Below, piece by piece: positions 35,862 to 46,535 of a DNA stretch of 64,000 nt; position 1 is the first letter of the stretch, and every line of letters starts with the position of its first letter. The notes under the pieces were generated by a model that was given only the letters and a program-made list of their open reading frames with translations, did no database searches and was not told where the DNA came from. The DNA is taken from contig NC_044980.1 of assembly GCF_008728515.1 (NCBI RefSeq), positions 59,269,590 through 59,333,589 of the forward strand, written 5' to 3'. The DNA is from Papio anubis. Taxonomy: Eukaryota; Chordata; Mammalia; Primates; Cercopithecidae. The position numbers and the translations under genes were made by a program.

Positions 35862-35985
35862 CGTTTCAACAAACATGGATGGAGAGCCTTTAATGAGCCA
35901 GGCAGTAAGCTAGGTGCTGGGGAAACCCAGACAATGAGTAAAACTTCCTGGTCCTGGGGATATTGTAATCTAAGGATCTGTATCT
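35862..35985 (-). mobile_element. L2 3'-end fragment, antisense
   Basis: tttcaacaaacatggatgga, atgagccaggcagtaagcta, ggtgctggggaaacccagac and gatattgtaatctaagg match the antisense L2 3' terminus. Confidence 0.65.
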
Positions 35986-36331
35986 GATAGAAAACACATT
36001 GTCTAAGAATGTTGCCCCTCCCTCTCACACTCCCTTTCTGTCTCCCCAGCTGCTCCTTTTTCCTGCTTGCACCCTCTCCCTGGATCCTGATGAAAAGTCG
36101 CTTTGGAAGTCTATCTAGCACTGGCACACCTGTGATTTTAAATCTAGGGCAATACATTCCTTGATTACTTTAAAGGGTGGAAAAGGAAAGTAGAGTTAAC
36201 TACTCAAAACCCTACTGTATTATAGATAAAGATCTCTCATTTATGAATCAATCCTTGTACCCATTTATATTTTGAGCCTGGACAATCTGGTAAGGTTTCT
36301 TAAATTCATCAACTGCTTTTTCAAATAGCAA
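35986..36331. other. no recognised feature
   Basis: Single-copy-like DNA between L2 and MLT1. Confidence 0.5.
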
Positions 36332-36787
36332 TGTCATGAATTGAATTGTATGTCCCCCAGATTCATATGTTGAAGTCTTAACCCTTATTTGGAATGTGAC
36401 CTTATTTGGAAATAAGGTCATTGCTGATGTAATTTGTTAAGAAGAAATCTTACTGGACTAGAGTGGGCCTCTAATCCATTATGACTGATATCCTTATCAA
36501 AAAGGGAAATGTGGACATGCACACACAGAGGAAGCTCTGTGTAGCTGAAAGCAGAGGTTAGGGGGATGCTTTTATAAGCCAGAGAACTTCAGTGATTGCC
36601 AGAAAACTAACAGATGCTAGGTAGGAGCACAGAGCAGTTTCTTCCTCACAGCCCTCAATAGGAGCCAACCCTGCCGTCACCTTCATCTTGAACTTCCAGC
36701 CTCCAGAGCTGTGAGACAGTATATTTCTGATTACACCTAGTTTGTGGTAATCTTGCTAGGGTGGCAGCCCTAGCAAGCTAATACACA
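36332..36787 (+). mobile_element. MLT1-type MaLR solo LTR, sense, full length
   Basis: Starts tgtcatgaattgaattgtat and continues cagattcatatgttgaagtc, cttgaacttccagcctccag and agctgtgagacagtatattt, ending agcaagctaatacaca. TG...CA termini, about 456 bases. No internal sequence adjoins it. Confidence 0.88.
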
Positions 36788-38165
36788 ATACCTTTACTTT
36801 CTTCTAAGTGTGTTTATTTTGAACCTAAAAGGAATTCCTGGAGTTTCAAAAATAAGTCTGTGGTGCTTCTTTGACATCCTTCAAGATAATATTAACTTGG
36901 ATTATTGGGCTTCACAGCCTGTGTCTTTCTAGTCTAAACATTTCTGCACTTCTTTTATTTGTAATTGTGTAATTTTTCTCCCATTTTTTCCTTCACAGAG
37001 AAGTCCATCAATGCACTTCACCTGAAGGGTATTAAACATCAATTTCACTGTTGTGTTAGTGTTAGCATCACTCTCTAGTCAAGAGAGTTAACTCCCTTTC
37101 TCTTAACAATGAATAGGAGAATTAAGTTAGCCGAGATTGAAGTGGTTATTTTAAAGCGAATGACCTGGAAAAAACGTCAGTCATCTGGTCCACAGTGCTA
37201 CCATACTCTTAATACAGTTCCATATACCACCCTTCCACTGGTCATGTTCTGCCTCAGTCTGCCCACAAACACTGCAGTTAATTCAGTAACTGCCATTGGG
37301 GAAGTATTTCCAAAGTTCTATTTTTAGAGCAACTGAAGCCAACTATACAGTTTCAAGGATCTTTGCTGGTTTTCTTTAATATACTTCTTGGTTAAGTGAT
37401 AAACTGAATTTTTGCTTCTTGGAATAAGACCAGAAGGCTTATTTTGCTATATTTCAAATATGTGGCTTATTTAATGATAAAAAGCTCTTGTTTGTTCAAG
37501 AACTTTTGAAGCTTTTTAATAACTATTTTCAGTTATAATTCATGATTTATGAGAAGGGTACAGATTGTGATGAACTTTTTATATACCCTTAAATAATTAC
37601 CAACTTAATCTCCAATTTTACATTTCATATCAAATAAAGCATTTTTATTGAGGAAATTCTGCTCCACTGAAATTGATGCAAGCATTTGCTGCCTGCAGAC
37701 TTCCCTCCTAAAATGTGGTTGTTTGGTAAGCTCACTCTGCAGACTGTTATATATCCTAATTCATTGCGCTCTAAGCCAACACTAACAAATGTAGATACAG
37801 CAGAAGCCACACTGACACAGTCAATATGTGAAGCAGTCTGGGCAGGGGTCTCTGGAGAAGGGAGCTTCTGCTCGTCTACAAGGGTGGCTATTCCTCAGAA
37901 GCAGTTAAGTGCTGCCATTCCAGAGCAGGCCGGGTGCAATCATCTTCTGACATTAAGAAACACAGGAAATCTAGATTGTTGTGAGAATTCATGAACAAAA
38001 GGTTGACCACTGCAAGCCAAATGAAACAAGTTTGTGGCCATGTTTGGACCACATGCCACCAGTATGCAATCTCTGCATCAAACTATTACAAGTAAAGAAG
38101 AAACTTGGACAAGCATCTGAGTGCATTCAGATTTTTCCATGCATAACCATACTGGAGACTTTATT
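36788..38165. other. no recognised feature
   Basis: 1.4 kb single-copy-like. A 102-codon plus frame at 37686-37994 has no domain and no splice context. Confidence 0.45.
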
Positions 38166-38167
38166 AT

Positions 38168-38290
38168 GAATAATTTCACTCATCACAACAACACTATCAG
38201 ATAGGCACTGTCATCCTCAATTTACAGATAAGAAAACTAAGACTCAGAGAGGCTAATTCACTTAGAAAAGCTAAGCTAATGGGTGGTATG
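38168..38290 (-). repeat. MIR SINE fragment, antisense
   Basis: cactgtcatcctcaatttac, agataagaaaactaagactc and agagaggctaattcactta. Confidence 0.75.
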
Positions 38291-38315
38291 TGGTTAGGTA
38301 AAAAAGCGAACTCCA

Positions 38316-38422
38316 ATGTAATATATATATTATATGCTGCTCACTTGTGCTCTCTCTCTATATATATATATACACACATACATATATATTTGCCTGTGTA
38401 TATATATATTTATATACTTATT
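38316..38422. repeat. compound (TA)n/(CT)n/(CA)n microsatellite
   Basis: Alternating TATATA runs with short CTCTCT and ACACAC segments. Likely polymorphic. Confidence 0.85.
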
Positions 38423-38547
38423 TTTTTAATCAAGGAAATATACAAAAATATTAGGGTGTTTACTTCTGGCATAAGTCATCTTTTCCTCTTTCTACTTATG
38501 TTTCTGCATAAAAGTTCTGTTTATATGTATTATTTTTTATAAAATAG

Positions 38548-38582
38548 TTTTTTTTTTTTTAAAAAAAAAAAAAGAAGAAGAA
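38548..38582. repeat. adjacent poly(T) and poly(A) runs
   Basis: About 12 T followed by about 13 A then (GAA)n. The T/A part is self-complementary. Confidence 0.9.
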
Positions 38583-38719
38583 GACTTCAGGAAAAGAAAC
38601 CCTCAAGAAGCCAATCTCTAGTGATGAAATGGAGCTGATGAGGTAGAACCAGCGCTGTAACCCCAGCCTTCCAACTTCTCACACTACATAGGCACTAGTT
38701 TTTAAGCCACCCTGGAATT

Positions 38720-38835
38720 GTTTTAGTTCGTATGTACCAGAGAACATGTTAAGGGTTGGGGATTACAGAGATACACAAGATAAACTTTTTTTTAACTCAA
38801 AGAGTTTACAGTCCAGTGAAGAAATTCATGGTGGA
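38720..38835 (-). mobile_element. L2 3'-end fragment, antisense
   Basis: aagggttggggattacagag, atacacaagataaac and aaagagtttacagtccagtg resemble antisense L2 3' sequence. Confidence 0.5.
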
Positions 38836-39304
38836 AGATGATATTTTCCATGTATATAGATACTGGCCTCTTCTGTTTGCATAAAGCATGTGCCTTTTTG
38901 TAGAAAATAGCTCTTACATCTGTCTAGATATAAACATTTTCATATTGGCATGAAGTGTCATTTTTGACAATTATGCAAAAAAAAAGGAAATTATCATTGT
39001 ATGCCAATGAAAAGACAATAACACTCCAGGATCCAATTAGATGTAATGTGTACAGAACCCCTAGTGTTGGGTAGGAGTCTGAAGCTGAAAAAGACTGCAA
39101 AATGCTGGGGAAGAAAGCTCTAACTATCCTCTAAATTCATCATATCAACTAAAGCATGAAACAGAGAGCTAAGCTGGCAGCCCTGGGCCTCTGGCACATA
39201 GTAGAAGCTGTCTGTTTTTGCTATTATTACTAGTAGTATGATAAACAGATGCCAACTTCCTACCCTATTCCTAAACCCTCCTCACAGGGCTGTTGACAGC
39301 TGAT
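38836..39304. other. no recognised feature
   Basis: A faint MIR-like end (ctctggcacatagtagaagc) at about 39190; otherwise nothing. Confidence 0.4.
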
Positions 39305-39999
39305 GTGATGCCTTGGTTCTTGTTTTCTTAGTTTAAAATAATTTAAACAAGGGGCACGCAGCAAAGGAAATGCAGCAGAGAGTAATTTATTGCAAAAGAA
39401 AAAGAGTTTCTTGTAAGTTAGGTGCAGAATAGACAGTACACCCTGAGAGAGAGAGAATTCAGGGCAGGCTGCTTGTTAAAGCGAGACAGCAAAGACTGGC
39501 ACTGGGGAGACTGCTTGACAGGAGTCTTACATGATTATTCATTAGGAGGTGGGACGAGATGTTACTAGTGAGCATGTTCTGAGTGGTCCTCTGGGTGCAC
39601 ATGTGCAGTAGCTGTACATGCTTGTTCATACATTGCATGTCTCATTAGCATCTTAAATCTCCACCCAGGGGAGGTTTTCTTTACTATTAAAATGAGCAAA
39701 AGGTCAGTTTGAGGACACGTAAAATTGAAGTGTACATGCTCTCAGTAGGGGAAATTCCCTACTCAAGATAGCTTTGCTTGAATGAGCTCAGTTACAGTGG
39801 GAATGCTGGGGTTTATTGTGTAGACTGCATGGTCACCACGGTTGCTGGGTTCTGAGAACATGGTCACTTCCTTTACTACCTTTCAAGTTTAATCCTTTTG
39901 TGAGTCTAAAAAATGGGATTTCAGGCCTGTGTGGTCCATGTTTGGGGGCCCTTATGGTCTTTCTGTCACCCTGTGGCCCATAACTTTAGATAAACTGTC
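39305..39999 (-). mobile_element. ERV LTR, antisense, about 695 bp
   Basis: On the minus strand the element begins near 39999 (acagtttatctaaagttatg, cacagggtgacagaaagacc) and ends near 39305 with aaggcatca. A polyadenylation signal (TGCAATAAATTACTC on minus, at about 39390) sits about 90 bases from the end, as in an LTR R-U5. No gag, pol or env sequence adjoins it. Family not recognised. Confidence 0.65.
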
Positions 40000-40313
40000 T
40001 CAAGCAAAGCTATCTTGAGTAGGGAATTTCCCCTACTGAGAGCAGGTACACTTTAATTTTACCAGTCCTCGAATGGACCTTTTGCTCATTTTCATAGTAA
40101 AATAAACCTCCCCTGGGTGGATATTTAAGATGCCAATGAGACATGCAACATATGAACAAGCATGTACAGCTACTGCGCATGTGCACCCAGAGGACCACGC
40201 AGAACATGCTTACTAGTATGTAGTGTGGACCACCACTATGGTCCAAGTTTGGGGGCCCTTTTGGTCTTTCTGTCACCCTGTGGGCCATCACTTTAGATAA
40301 ACAGTCTTTCGCA
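40000..40313. mobile_element. rearranged second LTR copy (inverted and direct parts)
   Basis: 40000-40217 is the reverse complement of 39564-39781 (218 bases each, no indels, about 92% identical). 40239-40308 repeats 39932-40000 in direct orientation at about 92%. This second copy therefore has its 5' end in the same orientation as the main LTR and its middle flipped. It ends ctttcgca. Confidence 0.85.
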
Positions 40314-40491
40314 TGGAAGAGGAGGCCATTTGGAACTGGCAAACACAATGGATTCAACAATTGGGTATTCTATAACTATACAACTTATTTGTCATAATTA
40401 ATTATTAAAGTATTGATCAACATTTTGTGCTATTACAGTTAAATTAGATGATAGAATAATGTCTTCTTTAAATTAAAATCTCTCTTTTGTA

Positions 40492-40636
40492 AATCCTCAG
40501 TCACCAAGCAAATACCCACTCCCTAGATTCTACAACTAACATTTTACGATACTTGCTTTATTACCTATCTACCTGTCTGCTTATCCCTCTGTCCAACCAG
40601 CAATCCATATTATTTTTCTGAAGTTGCAGACATCAG
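40492..40636 (-). mobile_element. L1M 3'-UTR fragment, antisense
   Basis: taaatcctcagtcaccaagc, ccactccctagattctacaa and ccctctgtccaaccagcaat; about 92% identical to 43741-43886. Only this 145-base piece is present. Confidence 0.8.
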
Positions 40637-43279
40637 GATTAATTGAATAATTTAAACATAGCCCAGTTACCTCAGGATGTTTTAAAGCTGTGTCATTGTT
40701 TTTGGCAATACTAATTCCATAAAACCTGTAGCTTTACTGAAGAAAAATACAGCATCACTAACTTAATGATATAATTAAGAAGGAAAAGCTAAATACTATT
40801 TAAATAAGCCAACAGTTTAATGTATTGACCCCTAAAATTCCAGAGGATAAACGCAGAAATTAACTGCATGCTGCAATGAATGACCCATACTTTGGATATA
40901 ATGAAAATTAAGTTGATTTCTTTTTGAAGATCATTGATATCAGGTGAAAATAGTAAGCACCAGAGGTTGAAAATCTTGATTTTAGATGCAAAAATATTTT
41001 TCAGATTAAAATGTGGAAACCTGTATGTATCTTTAATTCAAGTATATGTAGCTGTCTTTTAAAATATATAGACATAAATATATATTTATAAGATATATTT
41101 ATATTTTATATTTATAAATATATATATTTACATAAAAACACACTTAAATAAATACCTTTAAAAATAAACTAATCCTAGCTATATTCAGTGGGAAAGGGCT
41201 GTGTTCTAGCCATGTAATCCACGGTACTGATTTTCATCCCAGCAGAGATTGAAGAATTAAGCACTCGGACTCTATCAGTCGCAGACCTGTCTCTGCTAGC
41301 TCTGAGAATCACAAGACCTTATAAGACCAAGACTAAAGAGCTGTTTGCCTCTTTATGGTAAACAGGACAACATTAAGAGAATCAAAGGGAAAAATGGAGA
41401 GGTCAAGAGACCCTCAAGCCAAAAAGGGTAGGAAGGTGGAAGACGAGGCCAAGACAGAATAATAAAGACATTTTATTTTAAAGATTTAAGAAATGGTGCC
41501 TTGTACTTGTTAGTTTTCTCCTTGCCAATAAGCATGAGTTTTAGGAGTGATACTCCTGTCACGAAAACACGAAGTCATGATGTTATCGACCATTAACTCT
41601 TTCAACCACCAATGCCCTGAGAAATGCCTAGACCACCCTTTCAGAATTGCCCCAAATGTCACCGCTTATTCCCAACTTTCCCCAGTATTGCATTAACAGT
41701 TACATTTAAGATGAATAAAAGATGACTTACAATTTAATCGTAATATTTTTAGTCTTATTTCATTACAAGCATCGAAGGTCAGGGAACTGATGGTTATTGA
41801 TTTTTTTTTTTTTTTTTTTTTTAGTGTTTAAATGTTTAAATATGGTTTTTACTTTTTAAATGAAAAAAAGTGAAAAAGTGCTTAGTAATGCTACCCATTA
41901 TTTATCAACTCTCCCAACCGGGTCATAGGGAAATGGCAAAGGTACTGGCCAAGGGCAAGCAAGGGACAACAGGGAGACGGTCACCAGAATATCGCTAGAA
42001 ACTGTAAAAGGTGCTGGCCCCTCTGAGGCCTGTTGCTTTACATATAGGTCCCCCAAGTAGCCACCAAAAGAAAATTCCATTGCACTTCAGGTTCCCCTTT
42101 CCTGTTAAAAGTCAAGTTTTATTTCTGACTGAACCTGAATAGCTTCAGGGCAGAGTTTGATCTCAGCTCATGTTCAGTGGTGAGGAAGTCACAGAGCCAG
42201 CCATATGTTCCCATGAAACAACATGCTGTGAAGAGAGGGAAATTACTGCAATTATTCTTCAAAGGCTCCTGCTGGAATCACACTTGCTAAGGCTCTGTAT
42301 GAACAAAAAACAACACACATTTCCACCTAAAGCACAAGTTTCATCAAAACTCACTAGAGCAAGATTATGAGAAAAATGGAGACAAGACTCAACTATAATA
42401 TGTGTAAATGCCTTGAAAAATGTCTTATTTCTATTCTTCTAATTAACTGGGCTTCTTTTTTTTTTAATTGTAGTACTTATTTTGGTATGAAATAGTGTAG
42501 TTGTTCAGTAGAGATCTGGCACCTGTTCTGTATCTATGAGAGTCTGTAATTACCTTTAAGAATTTGAAACCAAAATTAATAACTGGGTTTACACACACAT
42601 TTGTATCTTCCCTGCCCCCAACTATCCAATGATTACATAGATATATGGGACCACCTTGAGGAAGCTCCCTCACTGAAGCCATATGAAGCTCTGAAGCTGT
42701 CACTGAAGTTGGCGCTGAATTAGGGTGTATCCTTGTAAATGGAATTCATTTGAGAGGAACCAGTGGGGATATTTGAAGAGAGATCCTGGAGCTCACTCTC
42801 TTTGGAGAAGTCATTTAATCCCTTTTCTTCCTATTTGCTCTAAAAAAGAAAGCAAATGATACCGTCCCCTTCCCTCATCCTGTTTTGGCTTCCTTGGTCT
42901 TTCCTTGCCACTTGGCATAATAGCCAACAACAGAATTGATTCCAAAAAGAGAAACTTAGATATATTTGTTGTGACGGGAGTTCTGTTTCCATTTCTGCTA
43001 GCTGACAAACCCTGAGTGTTTTTCTGTCATCACTAAATTCTGTAAAATGCTGAGTGATTGTCAGTGAGGTCACACTTTTTTTTCCTCAGCTTAATGGCAT
43101 ATTTTTTAAGCAAAGTCCATATTAGGGAACTGTAAAGCAAAAAAAGACTTTTATACAATAGCAGATAATTTTTATAAGTAAAGACTATGTTCAAGCAGAA
43201 GGCTAACTAAACACAAGTTTGATGCGCTAAAAGGAATTGCAGCCAACTTCTTACCATCCTTTCCCTTTTATACTTGTTT
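40637..43279. other. no recognised gene; AT palindrome and poly(T)
   Basis: About 2.6 kb single-copy-like. AT-rich, self-complementary tract (ATATTTATAAATATAT type) at about 41055-41135 and a 23-base poly(T) run at about 41800-41822. Open frames up to 79 codons are unsupported. Confidence 0.5.
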
Positions 43280-43465
43280 TCCCACACATGACTTCATTTG
43301 ATCCTTGCAGCAACCTTGAGATACTTCATATAGGTGTTATTCCAATTTTACAGCTGAGGAAACTGAGTCTCAGAGAAGTTAAAGTAGTTTTCCTAAGATC
43401 GCAATTCTAAGGGGCAAACCTATATTTAAATCTAAGTTTTCTGACTCCAGGATTCAATTTTCCTT
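43280..43465 (-). repeat. MIR SINE, antisense
   Basis: tgttattccaattttacagc, tgaggaaactgagtctcaga, aaacctatatttaaatctaa and gttttctgactccaggattc. Confidence 0.85.
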
Positions 43466-43737
43466 TCATTATGTCTTACTCCCTTCAACTAAATACATAA
43501 ATCATTACATTAGGGACAGACCATTAAAATAACAAACATTTTGCTATTTTTTTAAAAAGCTATTAGCAGCTACACAGGCCTCCAAAGTCTGGCAATCTCA
43601 GCAAAAGAGCAGACAGATACAGGGCCAAAACATTTCATAACTAAAATCCCCAGTGTGTTAACTCCTAAACTTGACCTACCAATTATGAAGCCTCCCAGTG
43701 GTTTTGATTAATTTATCCCATGTAATTATTTAGGTAA

Positions 43738-44655
43738 ATGTAAATCCTCAGTCATCAAATAAATACCCACTCCCTAGATTCTACAATTAACATTTTACGA
43801 TGCTTGCTTTATTACATATCTACCTGTCTGTTTATCCCTCTGTCCAACCAGCAATCCATTTCATTTTTCTGAACCTGCAGATATCAGTAAACTTTACTCA
43901 TAAACAATTCAGCATATATAGCATTAACTTAGTTCAATATTTGCTTTTGTTTTTTTAAGTAAAATTTGCATGTAATCAAATGCAAATCTTAAGTGTACCA
44001 TTCAATACATTTTGCCAAATGTATACACCCGTGTAACTAAACCTCCATCTAGACACAGGATATCACCCTTACCCCAGAAAGTTCACTTATGCCCCTTCTC
44101 AGTCAATTCCCCACCTCTGTTCTAATATTTACCATCAGTTTTAGCTATTCTAGAGCCTCATATGAATGAAATCATACAGTATTTATTCTTTTGTGTAAGG
44201 ATTTTCTCATTCAAGATAAGGCTTTTGTGATTTATCTATGTTGTTTTGAGGATCAGGAGTTAGCTTCTTTTCATTGTTGAGTATTATTCTATTGTAGAAG
44301 TGTACTAATTTCTTTAACCATTTTTCTCTTGACAGACACCTGAGCTGTTTCCAGTTTGGGGTTAATCTAAATAAAATACCATGAATATTCCTGTAGAACT
44401 CTATTTGTAAATGTTTTTATTTCTCTTGGCCAAATACCTAGAAATGGAATCCAGGTCATAGGAGGGTGTATGTTTAGCTTTATAACAAACTTCCAGAACT
44501 TTTTAGAAAGGAGTTGTAGATCACTTAATTCCCATGAACAATGTATGAGCATTTCTGTTGCTCCACATCATCACCAACATTGGGCATTATGAGTCTTTTT
44601 ACAGTTAGCCATTCTATGAGTCTTTTTACAGTTAGCCATTCTATCAAGCCTTTGT
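43738..44655 (-). mobile_element. L1M 3' UTR and ORF2 end, antisense
   Basis: The antisense 3' UTR (tcagtcatcaaataaatacc) passes through aatcttaagtgtaccattca, gtatacacccgtgtaactaa, cccagaaagttcacttatgc, cctgagctgtttccagtttg and ccatgaacaatgtatgagca to about 44655. Continuous old L1M copy about 900 bases long. Confidence 0.85.
44588..44641. repeat. 27-bp perfect tandem duplication inside L1M
   Basis: The unit tatgagtctttttacagtta + gccattc occurs twice head to tail without mismatch (44588-44614, 44615-44641). Confidence 0.97.
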
Positions 44656-46122
44656 CAGATTACTTTTTGAACTACAAAATAAGAATATTCACAATAGAGA
44701 GAGTTTCCATTGTCAAGAGGCAACTTAGTCAAAATCTGTATTTGTGTCCTCCTCCTCCTACAACAGTTCAGGTTTCCTAAGCTATATGATTTGGTCATTA
44801 AATCCTGATCTGCAAGGAGTTAGTTGAGAGCAGATTTATAATTTGGTCATTATTTTAAATGTTTTTGGATTCAGCTTGAGCTCTAAAGCACTGAAATTTT
44901 GAAGTTAATTCTTAGAGTTTTTTTTCTATCAATACTAAGGCTTTGAAATTAATCAAAATGGTTAAGCTCTTGACTTACACTCAATAGAAAAAATAAATAA
45001 TCACAATCTAGTCGCTAACTCATAAAACATATTTGACTGAATTAAAAGAATCACCCTCAGGGGTGACTCTCATAGACCTAAACTCTGATTAATTAGAGTG
45101 AATCGTGTTAGACTAAACATAAGTAACATGTGGTAAAGTTACCTCTAAGTTGTTACTTCCAGTTCCCATAGGAATTACACAGGTCCAATTTCATTTTAAT
45201 GTAAATGTTTCCTTAGGTCTTGTAATCTATCCCTAGGAAGTTTCAAGCTTTTAAATTGCTGTTTTCTTAGCTCTTCTTTCATTCTCCGTGTTTCAGCTCT
45301 TACTCATTTGTTATGAAAATAACGCAAATGCTCTTAATGTTTCCCAAAAATGTATTTCAGTTCACTGCTTATAACATCAGACATATTATAACTCATTTGA
45401 CAACTTGCATTTCAATGAATTTTCAGTAATCACTAACGATAATAAATCTTAAAGCTCTAAAGAGGGAGAAATAAATTGTACAAGCCCTGAAGTTAAAGTA
45501 ACTTAGTCTAGGCATCATGAAACTCTAACATAAAAGATACCTTAACTTTTCCACTTTTCTTTAAATAGTTCCTTTCTTTCTCTATATTTCAATTTCCCAA
45601 GACATTAAAGGGCAACATATGAGTGTATATGTGACTTTGTTAACCAGAAAATTTATGATGCAACCTTAGCATCAATTAATTTTTGTTAGGCAGATTGAAT
45701 TTCTGGTGGCACCTATTCAGTTCTTCTTGTAACAAGTTTGAGAATCTCTGTGGCTTACAGAGGCATTTGGGAGATGGCACCCAAAGAAATGTTTTGAATT
45801 AGGCATTTTAATCTGTTTTGACATGCCTTTTCTCAGAAGCACCTAATGCATTGCTTTGCCTCTCTTTTTCTAGCTGTAAAATAATACTAAATATACTGGT
45901 TCTTAAAACATGTTAATATGGTAGTCATTTGTTTAAATTACATAAAATGTCATCCATATATGAAGTTTGCATATTTTTGGAGCTAAGCCCCACTAGGCAC
46001 ATATTTTGTACTTCTGAAAATACAAATGTTCCATGGCCCGGATGCTACTGTACTGGCTAATTGTCCCACTCACAAAATGTACAATACATACAACAGATTT
46101 TTAAAAGGTTTTAAAGTTTTTT
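44656..46122. other. no recognised feature; AT-rich
   Basis: About 1.5 kb with no repeat or gene that I can name. Confidence 0.5.
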
Positions 46123-46143
46123 AAAAAAAAATCTGCATATGAG

Positions 46144-46241
46144 GGTTCAGCATCACATATACTAAAATTGAAATATACAGAAAAGATTAGCATGGCTCCT
46201 AAGCAAGGATGACATGCAAATTTGTGAAGCATTTTATATTG
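46144..46241 (+). pseudogene. U6 snRNA retropseudogene (5' part of a U6-L1 chimera)
   Basis: cacatatactaaaattgaaa, agattagcatggctcctaag, caaggatgacatgcaaattt and gtgaagcattttatatt match U6 from about nucleotide 9 to its 3' end with scattered substitutions, mostly transitions. Directly followed by an L1 3' end in the same orientation. Confidence 0.93.
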
Positions 46242-46522
46242 TTCAAAGTTACAGTTAGATAGAAGGAATAAGTTCTGGTGTTCTATTGCACAGTAAGTAG
46301 CATGACTATAGTTAACCATAATGTATTTTATATTTCAAAATAGCTAGAAGAGAGTATTCTGAATGTTCTCACCACAAAGAAATGATAAATATTTGAGGTA
46401 ACAGATCTGCCAACTACTCTGATTTAATCATTATACAATATATACATGTATCAAAACATCACACTCTATACCATAGTATATACAATTATTATGTGTCCAT
46501 TAAAAACAAAATTTTTAAAAAT
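46242..46522 (+). mobile_element. L1 3' end fused to U6
   Basis: agttagatagaaggaataag, ttctggtgttctattgcaca, gactatagttaaccataatg, cacaaagaaatgataaatat and an A-rich end (attaaaaacaaaatttttaa) are the L1 3' UTR in sense orientation, MA/PB-like. A 13-base flanking repeat, atctgcatatgag (46131-46143) and atctgcctatgag (46523-46535), encloses U6 plus L1 as one insertion. Confidence 0.88.
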
Positions 46523-46535
46523 ATCTGCCTATGAG

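Noticed and set aside
37686..37994. 102-codon plus-strand frame in single-copy DNA
   Set aside because: No domain, no CpG or promoter-like context; chance length for this composition.
40010..40360. 116-codon minus-strand frame over the LTR
   Set aside because: Lies in the rearranged LTR; LTRs of this type do not encode proteins and no viral domain is visible.
41055..41135. AT-rich self-complementary tract as a possible replication or scaffold element
   Set aside because: Simple TA-rich composition explains the palindromes; no further signal.
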